Below, one piece after another: positions 43,464 to 55,300 of a stretch of 64,000 bases of DNA (position 1 is its first letter; every line of letters begins with the position of its first letter). Both the position numbers and the translations under genes were made by a program. The stretch covers positions 124,001 through 188,000 of the forward strand of contig NZ_CP072596.1 in assembly GCF_017815535.1 (NCBI RefSeq), given 5' to 3'. A model generated the notes under the pieces. That model ran no database searches, was not told the origin of the DNA, and was given only the letters and a program-made list of their open reading frames with translations. The DNA is from Tessaracoccus sp. MC1865. Lineage in GTDB: Bacteria > Actinomycetota > Actinomycetes > Propionibacteriales > Propionibacteriaceae.

Positions 43464-43484
43464 GTTGAGCGAACTGCGCTCAAC
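43464..43484. promoter_or_regulatory. HAIR element 2 (HspR operator)
   Basis: GTTGAGC-N7-GCTCAAC, a perfect inverted repeat with the HAIR spacing. It lies 33 bp from the first site and 58 bp before the divergent sortase start at 43543, so HspR could also affect that gene. Confidence 0.75.
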
Positions 43485-43542
43485 TTTATTTTCTGCCGAT
43501 CGGCCGACTGTCGCCCGTCAATCGCCGCGTTACGCTGGGTTG

Positions 43543-44289
43543 GTGACTGGAGCGACGCGCCGCAGGGGGTGGCGGGCAGGCCTGTGGGTGCTGCTCGCCG
43601 TGGCACTGACCATGGGCGGTGGGTACCTCGTCTGGTCCGGGCTCCAGGAACGTCCGCCGGGGGAGACCCCGGAACCCAGCCGGCAGTTCTCCATGAGCGC
43701 CGAGGAGGCCATCGCGGCCAGGCCGTCGGCGGCCCCCGACGTCGAGCCGCTCGTGATCGAGGAAGAGGCCAAGGCTGAACTGGGGCCGTTCGTGCGTACC
43801 GAGCCGGTCGAGGAACCTCCGGCCGATGGTGACGGTGGCGGAAGCTTCGTCAGTCGCCTCCAGATCCCGTCGATCTACGTGGATGCCGGCATTGTGAACC
43901 AGGGAGTCTCCGCGGACAATGCGATGACTTTGCCGCGCAACCTCTCGAAGGTGGGCCTTCTCAACACCGTCCAGCCGCTGCGGGCCGGCACCGGGTCCAC
44001 TCTCCTCGCCGGCCATGTCGTCTACAGCGGGGACCGCGGCGCTCTCTACTACCTGGGGGAGGTCGAACCGGGCGCCAGCATCAGCACCTGGGACGACCGG
44101 GGCCGACGCCAGGAGTGGGTGGTCAGCGGCGTGCACCTGTACCGCCAGACCGAGCTCCCGGACAGGCTCTTCGCAACAGACGGCGAACGCCGGCTCCACC
44201 TGGTGACCTGCGGTGGGGATTTCATCCGGACGAGCCGCGGCTGGATCTACTCGGACAACATCGTCGTGACCGCCGTCCCCGTGTCGTAG
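43543..44289 (+). CDS. Class E/F-like sortase
   Basis: 248 residues from GTG 43543; a longer frame from 43465 would begin inside HAIR element 2, so I rejected it. One N-terminal membrane anchor (GLWVLLAVALTMGGGYLVW) and an acidic Pro-rich spacer (about residues 40-100) precede the sortase barrel. Catalytic His158 is in LLAGHVVY, Cys223 in LHLVTCGG, and Arg229 or Arg232 follows in DFIRTSRGW. The TLxTC motif appears as HLVTC. It joins sorting-signal proteins to the wall or to each other. Its probable clients are the two giant proteins encoded next, both on the same strand. Confidence 0.9.
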   Translation: MTGATRRRGWRAGLWVLLAVALTMGGGYLVWSGLQERPPGETPEPSRQFSMSAEEAIAARPSAAPDVEPLVIEEEAKAELGPFVRTEPVEEPPADGDGGGSFVSRLQIPSIYVDAGIVNQGVSADNAMTLPRNLSKVGLLNTVQPLRAGTGSTLLAGHVVYSGDRGALYYLGEVEPGASISTWDDRGRRQEWVVSGVHLYRQTELPDRLFATDGERRLHLVTCGGDFIRTSRGWIYSDNIVVTAVPVS

Positions 44290-44632
44290 CCGCGCGTAAC
44301 TCCGTGAGGTAGGAGGGGCGAGCTCGACGTCTTTTTCCCGCCATGATTCACTTGCGCCCGCCAATCCCCCCACAATGCGCTGACCAGCCGCTCAACCCTT
44401 TGCAGGCACGTAAAGAATTGCCTGAAAGTTCATTACCAAAAGGTGGCGACAAACGGGCCCGTGGGGGCATATGGTGCTGAACAAGGGTTTAAAGGGGGGC
44501 ACCGTCCGGCGTGGGGGACAACTACTGACACAACGGTCATTCCCTGACGTACGACAGACGCCTCCTGGCCGATCCCGGGGCAGCTGCGGCGCCGATAGCC
44601 GTGGCCCCCGCAGACCGAAGTGGGGAAGATTG
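44290..44632 (+). other. Upstream region of the first repeat protein with conserved leader block
   Basis: 343 bases without a convincing gene; the repeat-protein frame is open back to 44471 but that extension is unlikely to be translated (no signal-peptide character). A G-rich block at 44483-44519 (AAGGG-N5-AAGGGGGG...GGGGGAC) has a counterpart at 49173-49211 before the second repeat protein. No known riboswitch fold was recognised. Confidence 0.5.
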
Positions 44633-47600
44633 ATGTCTGGGCAGTCGCACACATTAGGCCATGTTCCATGGCGAAGCCGCACGTGGAGAGTGGTCTCCAC
44701 CTGGTCCGCGTTCATCCTCGTACTCCCGCTGATGGGAATGCTCGGAGCACAGGCCGATACTGACGCGCCGGGGGAGGTGACCCCCGCCGTCGCTGCGATG
44801 GCCGAGGAATCCCCCACCGTGACCCTGACGGAGGCTGCGCCGGAGGAGACTCCAGTAGCGCCGGAACCGTCAGTGAGTGAAGAGGCGCCGCCGCTCGAAG
44901 AGCCGGCGCCACCGCCGGCAGAGGAGCCGGTGCCGGTTGAGGTGGTTGAGGAGACCGCGCCCGAACCAGAGCCGGCTCCCGCACCGGCGCCTGAACCGGT
45001 GAGCGAAGAGCCGGCCACCGTGGTCGAGGAAGCGGCGCCCGTTGAAGAAGCGCCTGCTCCCGCCGAAGAGGCCGCACCGGAAGAGCCCGTGAAGGAAGAG
45101 GCGGCCCCGTCGGTCGCCGTGGCTCCCGAGGGTGAGCTTCCTGCGCTCGACGAAACCGCACCACTCGCCGCCCCGGAAGCCGAGATCGGCGTCCTGGCAA
45201 CAGAGGACTGCAGTGTCGACGCGTTGACGCCGATCAACTGGAGCGGTTCGCCGTCGTTCGTGTACGACGCCTGTGGCAGCGAGACGGACGACGTGTTCGT
45301 GCAGGGATCTCACGAACCGGATCCGCCGTCAACCTGGAAGCAGAGCGACGCGGGTGTGGGACAGAGCACCGATCTGGTCAGCGCAGCAGTGGACATCGCC
45401 TACGTGGATGGCAAGCCGACGCTCTATTTTGGGTTCAACCGCTTCTCCGGTAGCGGCGACGGCGGCTTCTACCTGGAACTGAACCAGAAGCCAAACGTGG
45501 TCAACAGTCACGACGCCACTGTGCCCAACCGCACGGTGGGCGATCTGCGCTTCGTCCTGGCTACATCGACCAATGGCGGCTTTACGCAGCCCACGGTGTT
45601 TGAGTGGAACGGAACGACGTGGGTGGAGAAGTCCGTCCCGCCCGGCGCCTTCGACTACGCCTCAGAAGGCGACACGGCAGAGTTCACCTTCGACCTGACG
45701 GCTCTTATCGGCCAGAACGGCGGGCAAATCGAGTGCGGCCGCCTGTCGTTCAACTCCGTCTATCTGCGTTCGAGTGCCTCTTCGCAGGAGAAGTCCCAGC
45801 TCAAAGACTTCCTCACGGGCTCTGTCGATGTTGACGCGTGCCCTGGCCTGGACATCGAGAAGCGCGACATGGACGGCGACCTGGTTGGCGGGGCGACCTT
45901 CCGCATCTCGCCTGACCCGCGTGACCGCAGCATCGCCTCGGTGACCGTCACCGACAACGGCGCGGGCGACGACTCCGACACGCTCGGCATCATCCGGTTC
46001 GACGAGGCCAAGAACGGCGTGTACACGATCGAAGAGATCACGCCGCCCACCGGCTTCCTGCTGCCCGCCCTGGCGGGCCGCACACAGCAGGTCACCGTCG
46101 GGTTGACCGACGACGTGAGCGTCGTGTTCGTCGACCCGCAGGTCCCCACCATGACCAAGACCGCCGTCGCCACCTTCCACGAGACCTACGTGTGGGCCAT
46201 CGAGAAGACCGTCGACGGTGAGACGGAAGTGACCTACCACGTGGGAGGCGAGGCCCCGGTCGTCGCCAACTACGAGGTTGAGGTTTCGCTCGTCGAGGTG
46301 CAGCGCTCGGCGTACTCACTGACCGGTGTCATCACCGTCAGCAACCCGGATGTCGCACTGAAGGCCTCGTTGACCGACCAGCTGGCTCCGGGGATGGACT
46401 GCACCGTCACCGGCGTGGCCGCCGGCACCGGAAATGTCGAGCTACCCATCGGAACCAGCACCTTCAACTACTCGTGCATCAGCAACGGGCAGCTGGGTGA
46501 TGTTCCGCTGAGCGGCACCAACACCGCCACGCTGAAGGTCAGCAAGGCGAACTGGGCCACCGCGTTCCCGACCGGCGCAGATGATGCCACGGTCACCGCC
46601 ACGGCCGACTACATGTTCGGCTCGTCGACCAAGACCAACCAGAGCGTGACCGTCACCGACACCTTCAACGGCTCGACCACCACGCTCGGCACCGTCACGG
46701 CCAATGACGCCGGCACCTCGGTCACCGCAGTGGGCACCACTGCCACCGCCACGGTGTCCGGGACGACGGCGACGTTCACTTACACCAGGAACCTCGCGCC
46801 CAACACCCAGGGCGACGAGTGCGCGGTGTACGACAACACGGCAACCATCACGCAGACCCAGCAGACCTCGGAAACCGAGGCCACGGTCTGTGTGCCGGAC
46901 ATCACGCTGACCAAGACCGCTTCGCCCACCACGTACGACTCGGTCGGCGACGTGATCACGTATACCTTCCTGGCCACCAACACCGGCCAGTCCGTCCTCA
47001 CGAACGTGACGATCTCTGATCCGCTACCCGGCCTGTCCGCCCTCGTCTGCGTTCCCGCGCAGCCGACGACGCTGGATCCGGGAGAGTCGATGCAGTGCAC
47101 CGGCACGTACGCGGTGACGCAGGCGGATCTCGACTCGGGCTCGGTCTACAACGTGGCCACCACCACCGGCACCCCGCCGAGCGGCCCGCCGGTGACCGAC
47201 ACCGATGACGAGACGATCACCGGCGACAAGCTCCCGTTGATCGACCTGGTCAAGACGGCGGATGTGGAGAGCTACGACGAGGTGGGCGACGTGATCACCT
47301 ACACGTTCGTCTCCACCAACACGGGCAACGTGACGCTCACCGATGTGACGATCACGGACCCGCTGCCCGGCCTCTCCGACCTGACATGTGATCCGGCCCA
47401 GCCGGCAACGTTGGCCCCGGGGGAATCGATGGAATGCACGGCCACCTATGAGGTGACCCAGGCCGACCTCGACAACGGTTCCGTTGACAACACCGCCACC
47501 ACCGTCGGCACGCCGCCGGAGGGTGAGGATGTCACCGACACCGACGACGAGACCGTGCCTGCAGAGCAGATGCCGGCCATCAGCCTGGTCAAGACGGCGG

Positions 47601-48766
47601 ACGTCGCGACCTACGACGCCGTGGGTGACCTCGTCACCTACACGTTCCTGGCCACCAACACCGGCAACGTGACCCTCACAGATGTGACGATCACCGACCC
47701 GCTGCCGGGCATGTCAGCCCTCGTCTGCGATCCCGCGCAGCCGACCACGCTTGATCCCGGGGAGTCGATGGAATGCACCGCCACCTACACGGTGACGCAG
47801 GCGGATCTCGACGCCGGCTCGGTCTACAACGTGGCCACCACCGTCGGCACGCCGCCGGAGGGTGAGGATGTCACCGACACCGACGACGAGACGGTTCCGG
47901 GTGACCAGAATCCGGCTATCTCCCTGGTGAAGACGGCTGACCGCGAAGAGTACGCCGAAGTTGGCGAGATCATCACCTACACCCTGCTGGCCACCAACAC
48001 CGGCAACGTCACGCTGACCAACGTGGTCATCGACGACGAAGTGCTCGGCGTCGAAGACGCCTTGTGCGCCGAGTCGTTGGCTCCGGGGGAGGAATGCGTC
48101 ATCGAGTTGAAGCACGAAGTGACGCAGGCGGATCTCGATGCCGAGTTCATCCACAACATCGCAGTGGTCGAGGGAACGGCGCCGGATGACGAGATCGTGA
48201 CCGACGAGGACGACGCCCTGGTCGAGGCTCCTGCCCCGTCCGAACCCGTCCTCACGCCCGGGATCGACCTGGTGAAGCACGCCGACAAGGCTGGCCCCGT
48301 CCGCTTCGGCGACCGGATCATGTACAGCTTCACGGTGACCAACACCGGTGAGACGCTGTTGACCGACGTCCGCGTCGATGATCCGAAGCTGAAGGCTGCG
48401 GGCATCTCCGTCACCTGCCCGGTGACAGAGCTGGATCCGGGTGAATCCACCACCTGCGCCGCAACCGCGGCCTACGTGGTCACGGCCGCCGACGTGGCGG
48501 CGGGCAAGGTTCTCAACCTGGCGACGACGACAGGCCTCACGCCTGACGACAAGCCCGTGACGGATCAGGACGATCACCAGGTGCCGGCAGAGCCCACCCC
48601 TGCACCGGCAACGCGCCCCATGGCCCCGGCCCCGAAGCCGATGGTCAGGAGTGGTGATCCCACAGGTACCGGTCCCGATTCCGGGCTGGTGCTCACCGGT
48701 GTGGCGCTCCTCGCGCTGGCCGGCGGTGCCGCGGCGATGGCAGGCAAGAAGCGTCGCCGTAGCTGA
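44633..48766 (+). CDS. Surface protein with five DUF11-type repeats (1377 residues)
   Basis: ATG 44633 is used because it starts the segment shared with the paralogue (SGQSHT, WRSRTWR, STWSAFILVLPLMG, GAQADT), a long signal peptide. Order: signal (1-42), Glu/Pro/Ala-rich wall spacer (about 45-185), a beta-rich N-terminal domain (about 188-400), an SpaA/prealbumin-like domain (DIEKRDMDGDLVGGATFRI to YTIEEITPPTGFLLP), an intermediate DUF11-like region, then five repeats of about 113 residues from residue 756. The C-terminus has SGDPTGTGPDSGLVLTG, a hydrophobic helix and KKRRRS, a sorting-type tail without LPXTG. It probably forms an adhesive or pilus-like stalk anchored by the adjacent sortase. 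Confidence 0.88.
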   Translation: MSGQSHTLGHVPWRSRTWRVVSTWSAFILVLPLMGMLGAQADTDAPGEVTPAVAAMAEESPTVTLTEAAPEETPVAPEPSVSEEAPPLEEPAPPPAEEPVPVEVVEETAPEPEPAPAPAPEPVSEEPATVVEEAAPVEEAPAPAEEAAPEEPVKEEAAPSVAVAPEGELPALDETAPLAAPEAEIGVLATEDCSVDALTPINWSGSPSFVYDACGSETDDVFVQGSHEPDPPSTWKQSDAGVGQSTDLVSAAVDIAYVDGKPTLYFGFNRFSGSGDGGFYLELNQKPNVVNSHDATVPNRTVGDLRFVLATSTNGGFTQPTVFEWNGTTWVEKSVPPGAFDYASEGDTAEFTFDLTALIGQNGGQIECGRLSFNSVYLRSSASSQEKSQLKDFLTGSVDVDACPGLDIEKRDMDGDLVGGATFRISPDPRDRSIASVTVTDNGAGDDSDTLGIIRFDEAKNGVYTIEEITPPTGFLLPALAGRTQQVTVGLTDDVSVVFVDPQVPTMTKTAVATFHETYVWAIEKTVDGETEVTYHVGGEAPVVANYEVEVSLVEVQRSAYSLTGVITVSNPDVALKASLTDQLAPGMDCTVTGVAAGTGNVELPIGTSTFNYSCISNGQLGDVPLSGTNTATLKVSKANWATAFPTGADDATVTATADYMFGSSTKTNQSVTVTDTFNGSTTTLGTVTANDAGTSVTAVGTTATATVSGTTATFTYTRNLAPNTQGDECAVYDNTATITQTQQTSETEATVCVPDITLTKTASPTTYDSVGDVITYTFLATNTGQSVLTNVTISDPLPGLSALVCVPAQPTTLDPGESMQCTGTYAVTQADLDSGSVYNVATTTGTPPSGPPVTDTDDETITGDKLPLIDLVKTADVESYDEVGDVITYTFVSTNTGNVTLTDVTITDPLPGLSDLTCDPAQPATLAPGESMECTATYEVTQADLDNGSVDNTATTVGTPPEGEDVTDTDDETVPAEQMPAISLVKTADVATYDAVGDLVTYTFLATNTGNVTLTDVTITDPLPGMSALVCDPAQPTTLDPGESMECTATYTVTQADLDAGSVYNVATTVGTPPEGEDVTDTDDETVPGDQNPAISLVKTADREEYAEVGEIITYTLLATNTGNVTLTNVVIDDEVLGVEDALCAESLAPGEECVIELKHEVTQADLDAEFIHNIAVVEGTAPDDEIVTDEDDALVEAPAPSEPVLTPGIDLVKHADKAGPVRFGDRIMYSFTVTNTGETLLTDVRVDDPKLKAAGISVTCPVTELDPGESTTCAATAAYVVTAADVAAGKVLNLATTTGLTPDDKPVTDQDDHQVPAEPTPAPATRPMAPAPKPMVRSGDPTGTGPDSGLVLTGVALLALAGGAAAMAGKKRRRS
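46898..48600 (+). repeat. Five tandem DUF11-like units in the 1377-residue protein
   Basis: Units of about 339 bp. Core pattern: VKTADV-x-Y-x-x-VGD-V-I-TYTF, NTGNVTLTDVTI-DPLPG, T-L-PGESMEC, VTQADL, TDTDDETV. Units 1-3 are close to each other; unit 4 is the SLAPGEECVIELKH variant and unit 5 the KAGPVRFGD variant, the same final order as in the longer paralogue. Confidence 0.9.
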
Positions 48767-49348
48767 GGCGTGACCTCCGGACAGGGCCAGTCCCCCGTCC
48801 CCGTCCGGAGGGCTGCCGGGTCCGGCCTCGACTGGATCGAACAGGGCCGCCCCTGCGTCAAATGACGCAGGGGCGGTTCACTGTGACAAAAGTCACGGCG
48901 GGAGGCGACAAAAGTAACTTACGTTACGTAAATGCGTTGCTTAATTCGGAGATGCCTGTCGGCTGAACGGATGACAGTCTCGCGCAGCTCGAGTGCAGTT
49001 TCTTTCCCCGATGTCGGGCGCATGGGCACATTCCGCGCTCAGGAGGGGAGCCATGGCACCCGAGCAGCGGGCGTTTACGGATCTTGTGAAAGTCCTGAGT
49101 GACGGGGAAAAATAGAAACTTCCTTACGTTGTCTCCGAGACAGAAACGCAAAGGTGCCCTACAGTGCCTTCTAAGGGGTAACAAGGGGGGAACCTTTCGA
49201 CCTCGGGGGACGGTTGTGTGGAACTGGTTGTCGCCAGTTCCGTGGCTGCTTTTCCTCTGACTTCGAGATGACCTCCCTCGGCCATCCCCGGGGAAGCAGA
49301 AGGCGCGCAGAGCCGCTGCTCCCCAGGAGATCCGAAAGAGGAAGTCAC
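48767..49348 (+). other. Long gap between the two repeat-protein genes
   Basis: 582 bases without a credible gene. It holds the terminator at 48847-48876, a 14-bp inverted repeat GTAAC-TTAC-GTTAC (48914-48927) adjoining the palindrome TTACGTAA (48924-48931), a 13-bp palindrome TGTCTCCGAGACA (49130-49142), and the G-rich leader block 49173-49211. The inverted repeats sit where a promoter for the 3473-residue protein would lie, so separate, regulated expression of the two paralogues is likely. Confidence 0.5.
48847..48876 (+). terminator. Terminator after the 1377-residue protein
   Basis: CCGCCCCTGCGT-CAAATG-ACGCAGGGGCGG, a 12-bp stem (14 if the inner CA/TG also pair), followed by TTCACTGTG. 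A stem with similar ends, CCGCCCC/GGGGCGG, follows the paralogue at 59851. Confidence 0.85.
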
Positions 49349-52300
49349 ATGCCTGGGCAGTCGCACACCACAAGTCATCATTCGTGGCGGAGCCGTACGT
49401 GGAGGCTTCTCTCCACCTGGTCCGCATTCATCCTGGTGCTCCCACTGATGGGGGTCCTGGGTGCCCAGGCCGATACCGAGAGCACCCAACCCGAATCGCC
49501 GGCGGCAATCGCGCTGGAGGAGGGCTCCGTGACCCTCAGCGAAGTGGCGGCGGAGAGCCCCACAACTGCCCAGGTGACTGCGGAGGAGACGCCGTCGGAG
49601 GCGCCCAGCGCCGAAGCGGTCCCCGTCGAAGTGGTCGAGGAGACCACCCCGGAGCCCGTGGTGACGGAGGAGCCACCAGTTGTGGAGGAACCAACTGAGC
49701 TTCCGGAGCCGGCGCCTGCTGTGCAGAAGCCAGCCGCGCAGAAGCCGACTGTGGAGAATCCTGCGGCTGAAGAGCGGGGTAATCCCAAGCCAGAAGAACC
49801 AGCCAAGACCTCAGATGCCCTGGCTCCCGAAACGGTGGAGCCGGCTGAGCCGATCGCGAATGTGGGTCCGATGATGGATCCCAAGGCTCTACTGGCTCCG
49901 CAGGCCAACGTTGGCGGCATTCAGGCGCGACTTGTCGACCATCACGGGTTGACAGAGTCCGATTCGACGAACTGCATCCGGTACCGGCCGGCTGCCACCT
50001 CCACTTCCAGTGGTTGGGTCTCTCCCGGTCAGGAAGCACTCACCGCCCATGGCTACGACAACTCCTGCCCCAGCACGCTCGACACAGGCAAGCAGAGCGC
50101 CATCGGTTTCACCCCGTCGTCGGTGACGGACCTGCCGCTAGGTACTTCGGTGAGCCTGGGCACCATCAAGCACTACAACAACCCCATCACCGGAAATGCA
50201 GATGAGCGCTACACCGGCACGATGCAGGTGCAGTTGCCCGGTGTTCAGAGCAGCCCGATCTTCAGCTTCCCTTGGACTTTGTGGGAGACGCCGAACGACT
50301 CCAACCAGCCGGACGACTACGTCAAGATCACCGTTCAGTCGCCAGAGCAGATCATCTACCTCAGTGATGGGGCCGGTGGCACGTTGCCTTACCGCATGGT
50401 GCTCAGCGGCTTCGCGAGCAGTTGCACGTCGGGCACCCCGAAGAGTGAGTGGTGGACGAAGGAGCGGTCGACGACGACGTCGCAGCTCTGCGCCCAGCTC
50501 ACCCAGGTGCGCAGCCTTGAAATTGTCAAGCAGGTGCAAGTGCCCGCTGGTTACAACGGCACCGTCCCGGCTTTCGGCTTCGATTCCAGCACGACCATGA
50601 CCAACCTCGACGGTGTTCCTTCCTTCTGGAAGGACGACTTCTCGCTGACCCCAACCGCGACTACGGCCGCCACCACCGGGTCCAAGTCGGTACTGGTGCC
50701 CAATCAGGACGTCACCGTTTCCGAGAAGCAAACGTCCGGCTGGGAATTTGTATCGGTGGTGTGTCAGGGAGTGGGTGTCACCACATCGGGGTCGTCCATC
50801 ACCTTTGACGGGGTGGAAGTGAAGAAGGCTTCCGAACTGCCCGTGAAGTGCACCTTCGTGAACCGCCCAACGATGAAACCGCTGACGATCGTGAAGACGA
50901 CCAGCAATCCCACCTACACGCAGGCGTGGACGTGGGCAATCGACAAGTCGGTGACTCCGGCCAATACCGTGGCCAACCCGGCGGTGAGCCCCACCACCTT
51001 CACCTACGCGGTCAAGGTGACCCCGGCCAAGGGTCAGCGCAGCGACGGGAAGTACACGACGAACCTCACCATCAAGAACGACAATGCGTTCCCCATCTCG
51101 AACGTGCAGCTCGTTGATACGCCCTGTGTCGTGAATGAGCCCACGTTCAACTTGGCGGCGGGACAGACGAAGACCGTGACGTTGAACTGTTCAGCGCCCG
51201 CCGTCGCCAACGGCACCAATACGGCGACCATTTCCTGGACCAGCCCGTACGGGCAGACGGGGAACGCCTCCGCCAGCGCGAACTACAGCTTCGACAACGC
51301 GACGGCGGTGCCGGGTGCCAACGCATCCATCAAGGTGGCAGACACCTTTGCCGAGTTTGCGGCCAAGTACCCGAACTCGACGGTGCAGGGCACCGCGGGT
51401 GTCAAGACCTTCACGTATGACGTGACCCACACCTCACCCGCTGGGCAGTGCCGTGAGTACACCAACACCGCGAGCATCGTGGAGACCGGACAGAACGACA
51501 GCGCCAGCGCCAAGGTGTGCAACCAGGCTGATCTGGAGACATCGAAGAATGTGATCTCCAGCATGGATCGCACCTACGCCTGGTCCATCGACAAGTCCGT
51601 CGACCAGTCCGAGGTCTACGTGGACGCGAACGGCCAGGCCTCGGCCGATTACACCGTGACCGTCACCGAGGGCGCGGCAACGGATTCCAATTGGTCGATG
51701 ACCGGTCAGATCACCGTCGTCAACCCGAACAACTACAAGGACGCCATCGTCAACGTGACGGACGCCACCAGCATCGGCGGATCCTGCAGCGTCGTCGGAG
51801 GAGTGAACGCTTTGGTGCCGCGAGCCGGCCAGATCGTTCTGGACTACTCGTGCACTTGGAACCAGAAGCCATCGAGCTATGACGGGGTCAACACTGCAAC
51901 CGTGCACTGGGCTGACCAGTCTCGGCCGTCGGTCTATGCGGCGCCGTTCTCGGCCGCCGACTGGAACATGACCGAGAAGGTCAAGCAGGCCGTCGTCTCG
52001 GACACCTTCCCGTCCCTCGCTGACGAATACTCGGCTGCCGAGCGCACCTTGGTGTGGTCGCAGGCAGGTAAGAAGCACGAATTCACCTACACCCATGTCT
52101 TCGCTGGGAACGACCTTCCCGCTACCGGAGAGTGCCGTGAGGTTGTCAACACGGCAAGCTTGAACATTGGTGGTCAGGATTCAGTCAAGACGTCCATCTG
52201 TGCCGCTGACATCTCGTTGACGAAGTCGGCCTCCCCGGCAACTTTCAGCGCTGCAGGTGACGTGATCACCTACACGCTGACGGCGAAGAACACCGGGCCG

Positions 52301-55300
52301 GTCACGCTCACCGATGTGAGCATCACCGACGGCGCACTCGGCGCGACCGATGCCTTCTGCGCGGAGGAGTTGGAACCGGGTGAGACCTGCATTGTTGAGC
52401 TCACTTACAACATTCTCCAGACCGATGTCGACTCGGGCAGCTTCTACAACACCGCCACGGTGACGGGTACCGACCCCGGCGGCAATGACCTCACGGACAC
52501 CGACGACGAGACTGTCACGGGGCGTTATGCGCCGGCCATCTCGCTGACCAAGACAGCAGGTGTTGCCAACTACGACCAAGTGGGCGATGTGATCACCTAC
52601 AAGTTCGTGGCGAAGAACACGGGCAACGTCACGCTGACCAACGTCTCGATCGCCGACCCGCTGGATGGCCTTTCGGCTCTGGTGTGTGCCCAGCCGGTCA
52701 CGCTGGCTCCGGGGGAATCGTTCGAGTGCTCGGCCACCTACACGGTGACCCAGGCTGATCTCGACGCGGGTTCTGTGGACAACACCGCCACCACCGTCGG
52801 CACCCCGCCGGTCGGTGAGCCGGTGACCGACACCGATGACGAGACGGTGCCGGCTATCCAGTCGCCGTCGATCGAGCTGACCAAGGACGCCGACGTGGCG
52901 ACCTACGACGCGGTGGGTGATGTGATCACCTACACGTTCGTGGCCACCAACACCGGCAACGTGACGTTGAGCAATGTGACGATCGCCGACCCGCTGCCGG
53001 GCCTCTCGGCGCTGGTCTGCGCCCCGGTCCAGGGCTCCACCCTGGCTCCGGATGCCACCATCACCTGCACCGCGAGCTACACCATCGGCCAGGGCGACCT
53101 TGACCGTGGTTCCATCTACAACCTCGCCACCACCACCGGCACGCCGCCGGCGGGTGAGGCTGTGACGGCCACGGACGACGAGACGGTCACCGGCGACAAG
53201 TTCCCGGCCATCTCGCTCACTAAGGACGCCGATGTGGCGAGCTATGACGCGGTGGGTGATGTGATCACCTACACGTTCGTGGCCACCAACACCGGCAACG
53301 TGTCGCTGAGCAATGTGACGATCTCTGATCCGCTGCCGAACCTCTCGGCACTGACCTGTGACCCGGCCCAGCCCACGACGTTGGCGCCCGGGGCCTCGAT
53401 GGAGTGCTCGGCCACCTACACGGTGACCCAGGCTGACCTCGACGCGGGTTCTGTGGACAACACCGCCACCACCGTCGGCACCCCGCCGGTGGGCGAGGAT
53501 GTCACTGACACCGACGACGAGACCGTCCCGGCGACCCAGTTGCCCGCGATCTCCATCGTTAAGACGGCCGACGTGGCCACCTATGACGCGGTCGATGACG
53601 TGATCACGTACACGTTCCTGGTGACCAACACCGGCAACGTCACCCTGACTGATGTCCAGGTGACTGATCCGCTCGAGGGCCTTTCGGCGCTGGAGTGCAC
53701 GCCGGCGATGGGCGCCACCTTGGCTCCGCAGGAGACCATGGAGTGCTCTGCCACCTACAGCGTCACCCAGGCAGATCTCGACAACGGTTCTGTCGAGAAC
53801 ACCGCCACCACCGTCGGTACGCCGCCGGTGGGCGAGGATGTCACCGACACCGACGACGAGACGGTGCCGGCCACCCAGTCGCCTGCGATCGAGCTGACCA
53901 AGGACGCCGACGTGGCGACCTACGACGCGGTGGGTGATGTGATCACCTACACCTTCATCGCCACCAACACCGGCAACGTGGCGCTGAGCAATGTGACGAT
54001 CTCTGATCCGCTGCCGAACCTCTCGGCACTGACCTGTGATCCCGCGCAGCCCACCACGCTGGCGCCCGGGGCCTCGATCGAGTGCTCGGCCAGCTACACG
54101 GTGACCCAGGCCGATCTCGACAACGGTTCTGTGGACAACACCGCCACCACCGTCGGCACGCCGCCGGTCGGTGAGCCGGTGACCGACACGGACGACGAGA
54201 CGGTCCCGGCCACCCAGTCGCCTGCGATCGAGCTGACCAAGGACGCCGACGTGGCGACCTACGACGCGGTGGGCGACGTGATCACCTACACGTTCGTGGC
54301 CACCAACACCGGCAACGTGACGTTGAGCAATGTGACGATTTCTGATCCGCTTCCCGGCATGTCCGAGCTCACCTGCGTCCCGGTGCAGCCGGCGACGTTG
54401 GCTCCGGGTGCCACCATGACCTGCACCGCGGCCTACGCGGCGACGCAGGCTGATCTCGACGCCGGCTCGGTCTACAACCTGGCCACCACCGAGGGCACCC
54501 CGCCCGCGGGTGAGCCGGTGACCGACACGGACGATGAGACAGTCACGGCTGCCGTCGAGCCGGCGATCCTGCTGGTCAAGACGGCTGACGTTGAGAGCTA
54601 CGACGCGGTGGGTGATGTGATCACCTACACGTTCGTGGCCACCAACACCGGCAACGTGACCCTCACGAACGTGACGATCACGGATCCGCTGCCGAACCTC
54701 TCAGACCTGACGTGCGTCCCGGCGCAGCCGACCACGTTGGCTCCGGGGGAGTCGTTCGAGTGCTCAGCCATCTACACGGTGACCCAGGCCGACCTGGACA
54801 ACGGTTCTGTGGACAACACCGCCACCACCACCGGCACCCCGCCCGTCGGTGAGCCGGTGACCGACACCGACGATGAGACCGTCCCGGCCACCCAGTCGCC
54901 TGCGATCGACCTGACCAAGGACGCCGACGTGGCGACCTACGACGCGGTGGGTGATGTGATCACCTACACGTTCGTGGCCACCAACACCGGCAACGTGACG
55001 TTGAGCAATGTGACGATCGCCGATCCGCTGTCGGGTCTCTCGGCGCTGGTCTGCGCCCCGGTCCAGGGTTCCACCTTGGCTCCGGATGCCACCATGACCT
55101 GCACCGCGACCTACACCATCGGCCAGGGCGACCTCGACCGTGGTTCCATCTACAACCTCGCCACCACCGAGGGCACCCCGCCCGTGGGTGAGCCGGTGAC
55201 CGATACCGACGACGAGACCGTGACTGCGGCCACCGAACCGTCGATCATGATCGTGAAGACCGCCGATGTGGAGTCCTATGACGCGGTGGGTGATGTGATC

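Noticed and set aside
44471-44632. N-terminal extension of the first repeat protein
   Set aside because: The extension is basic, has no signal-peptide character and has no counterpart at the N-terminus of the paralogue.
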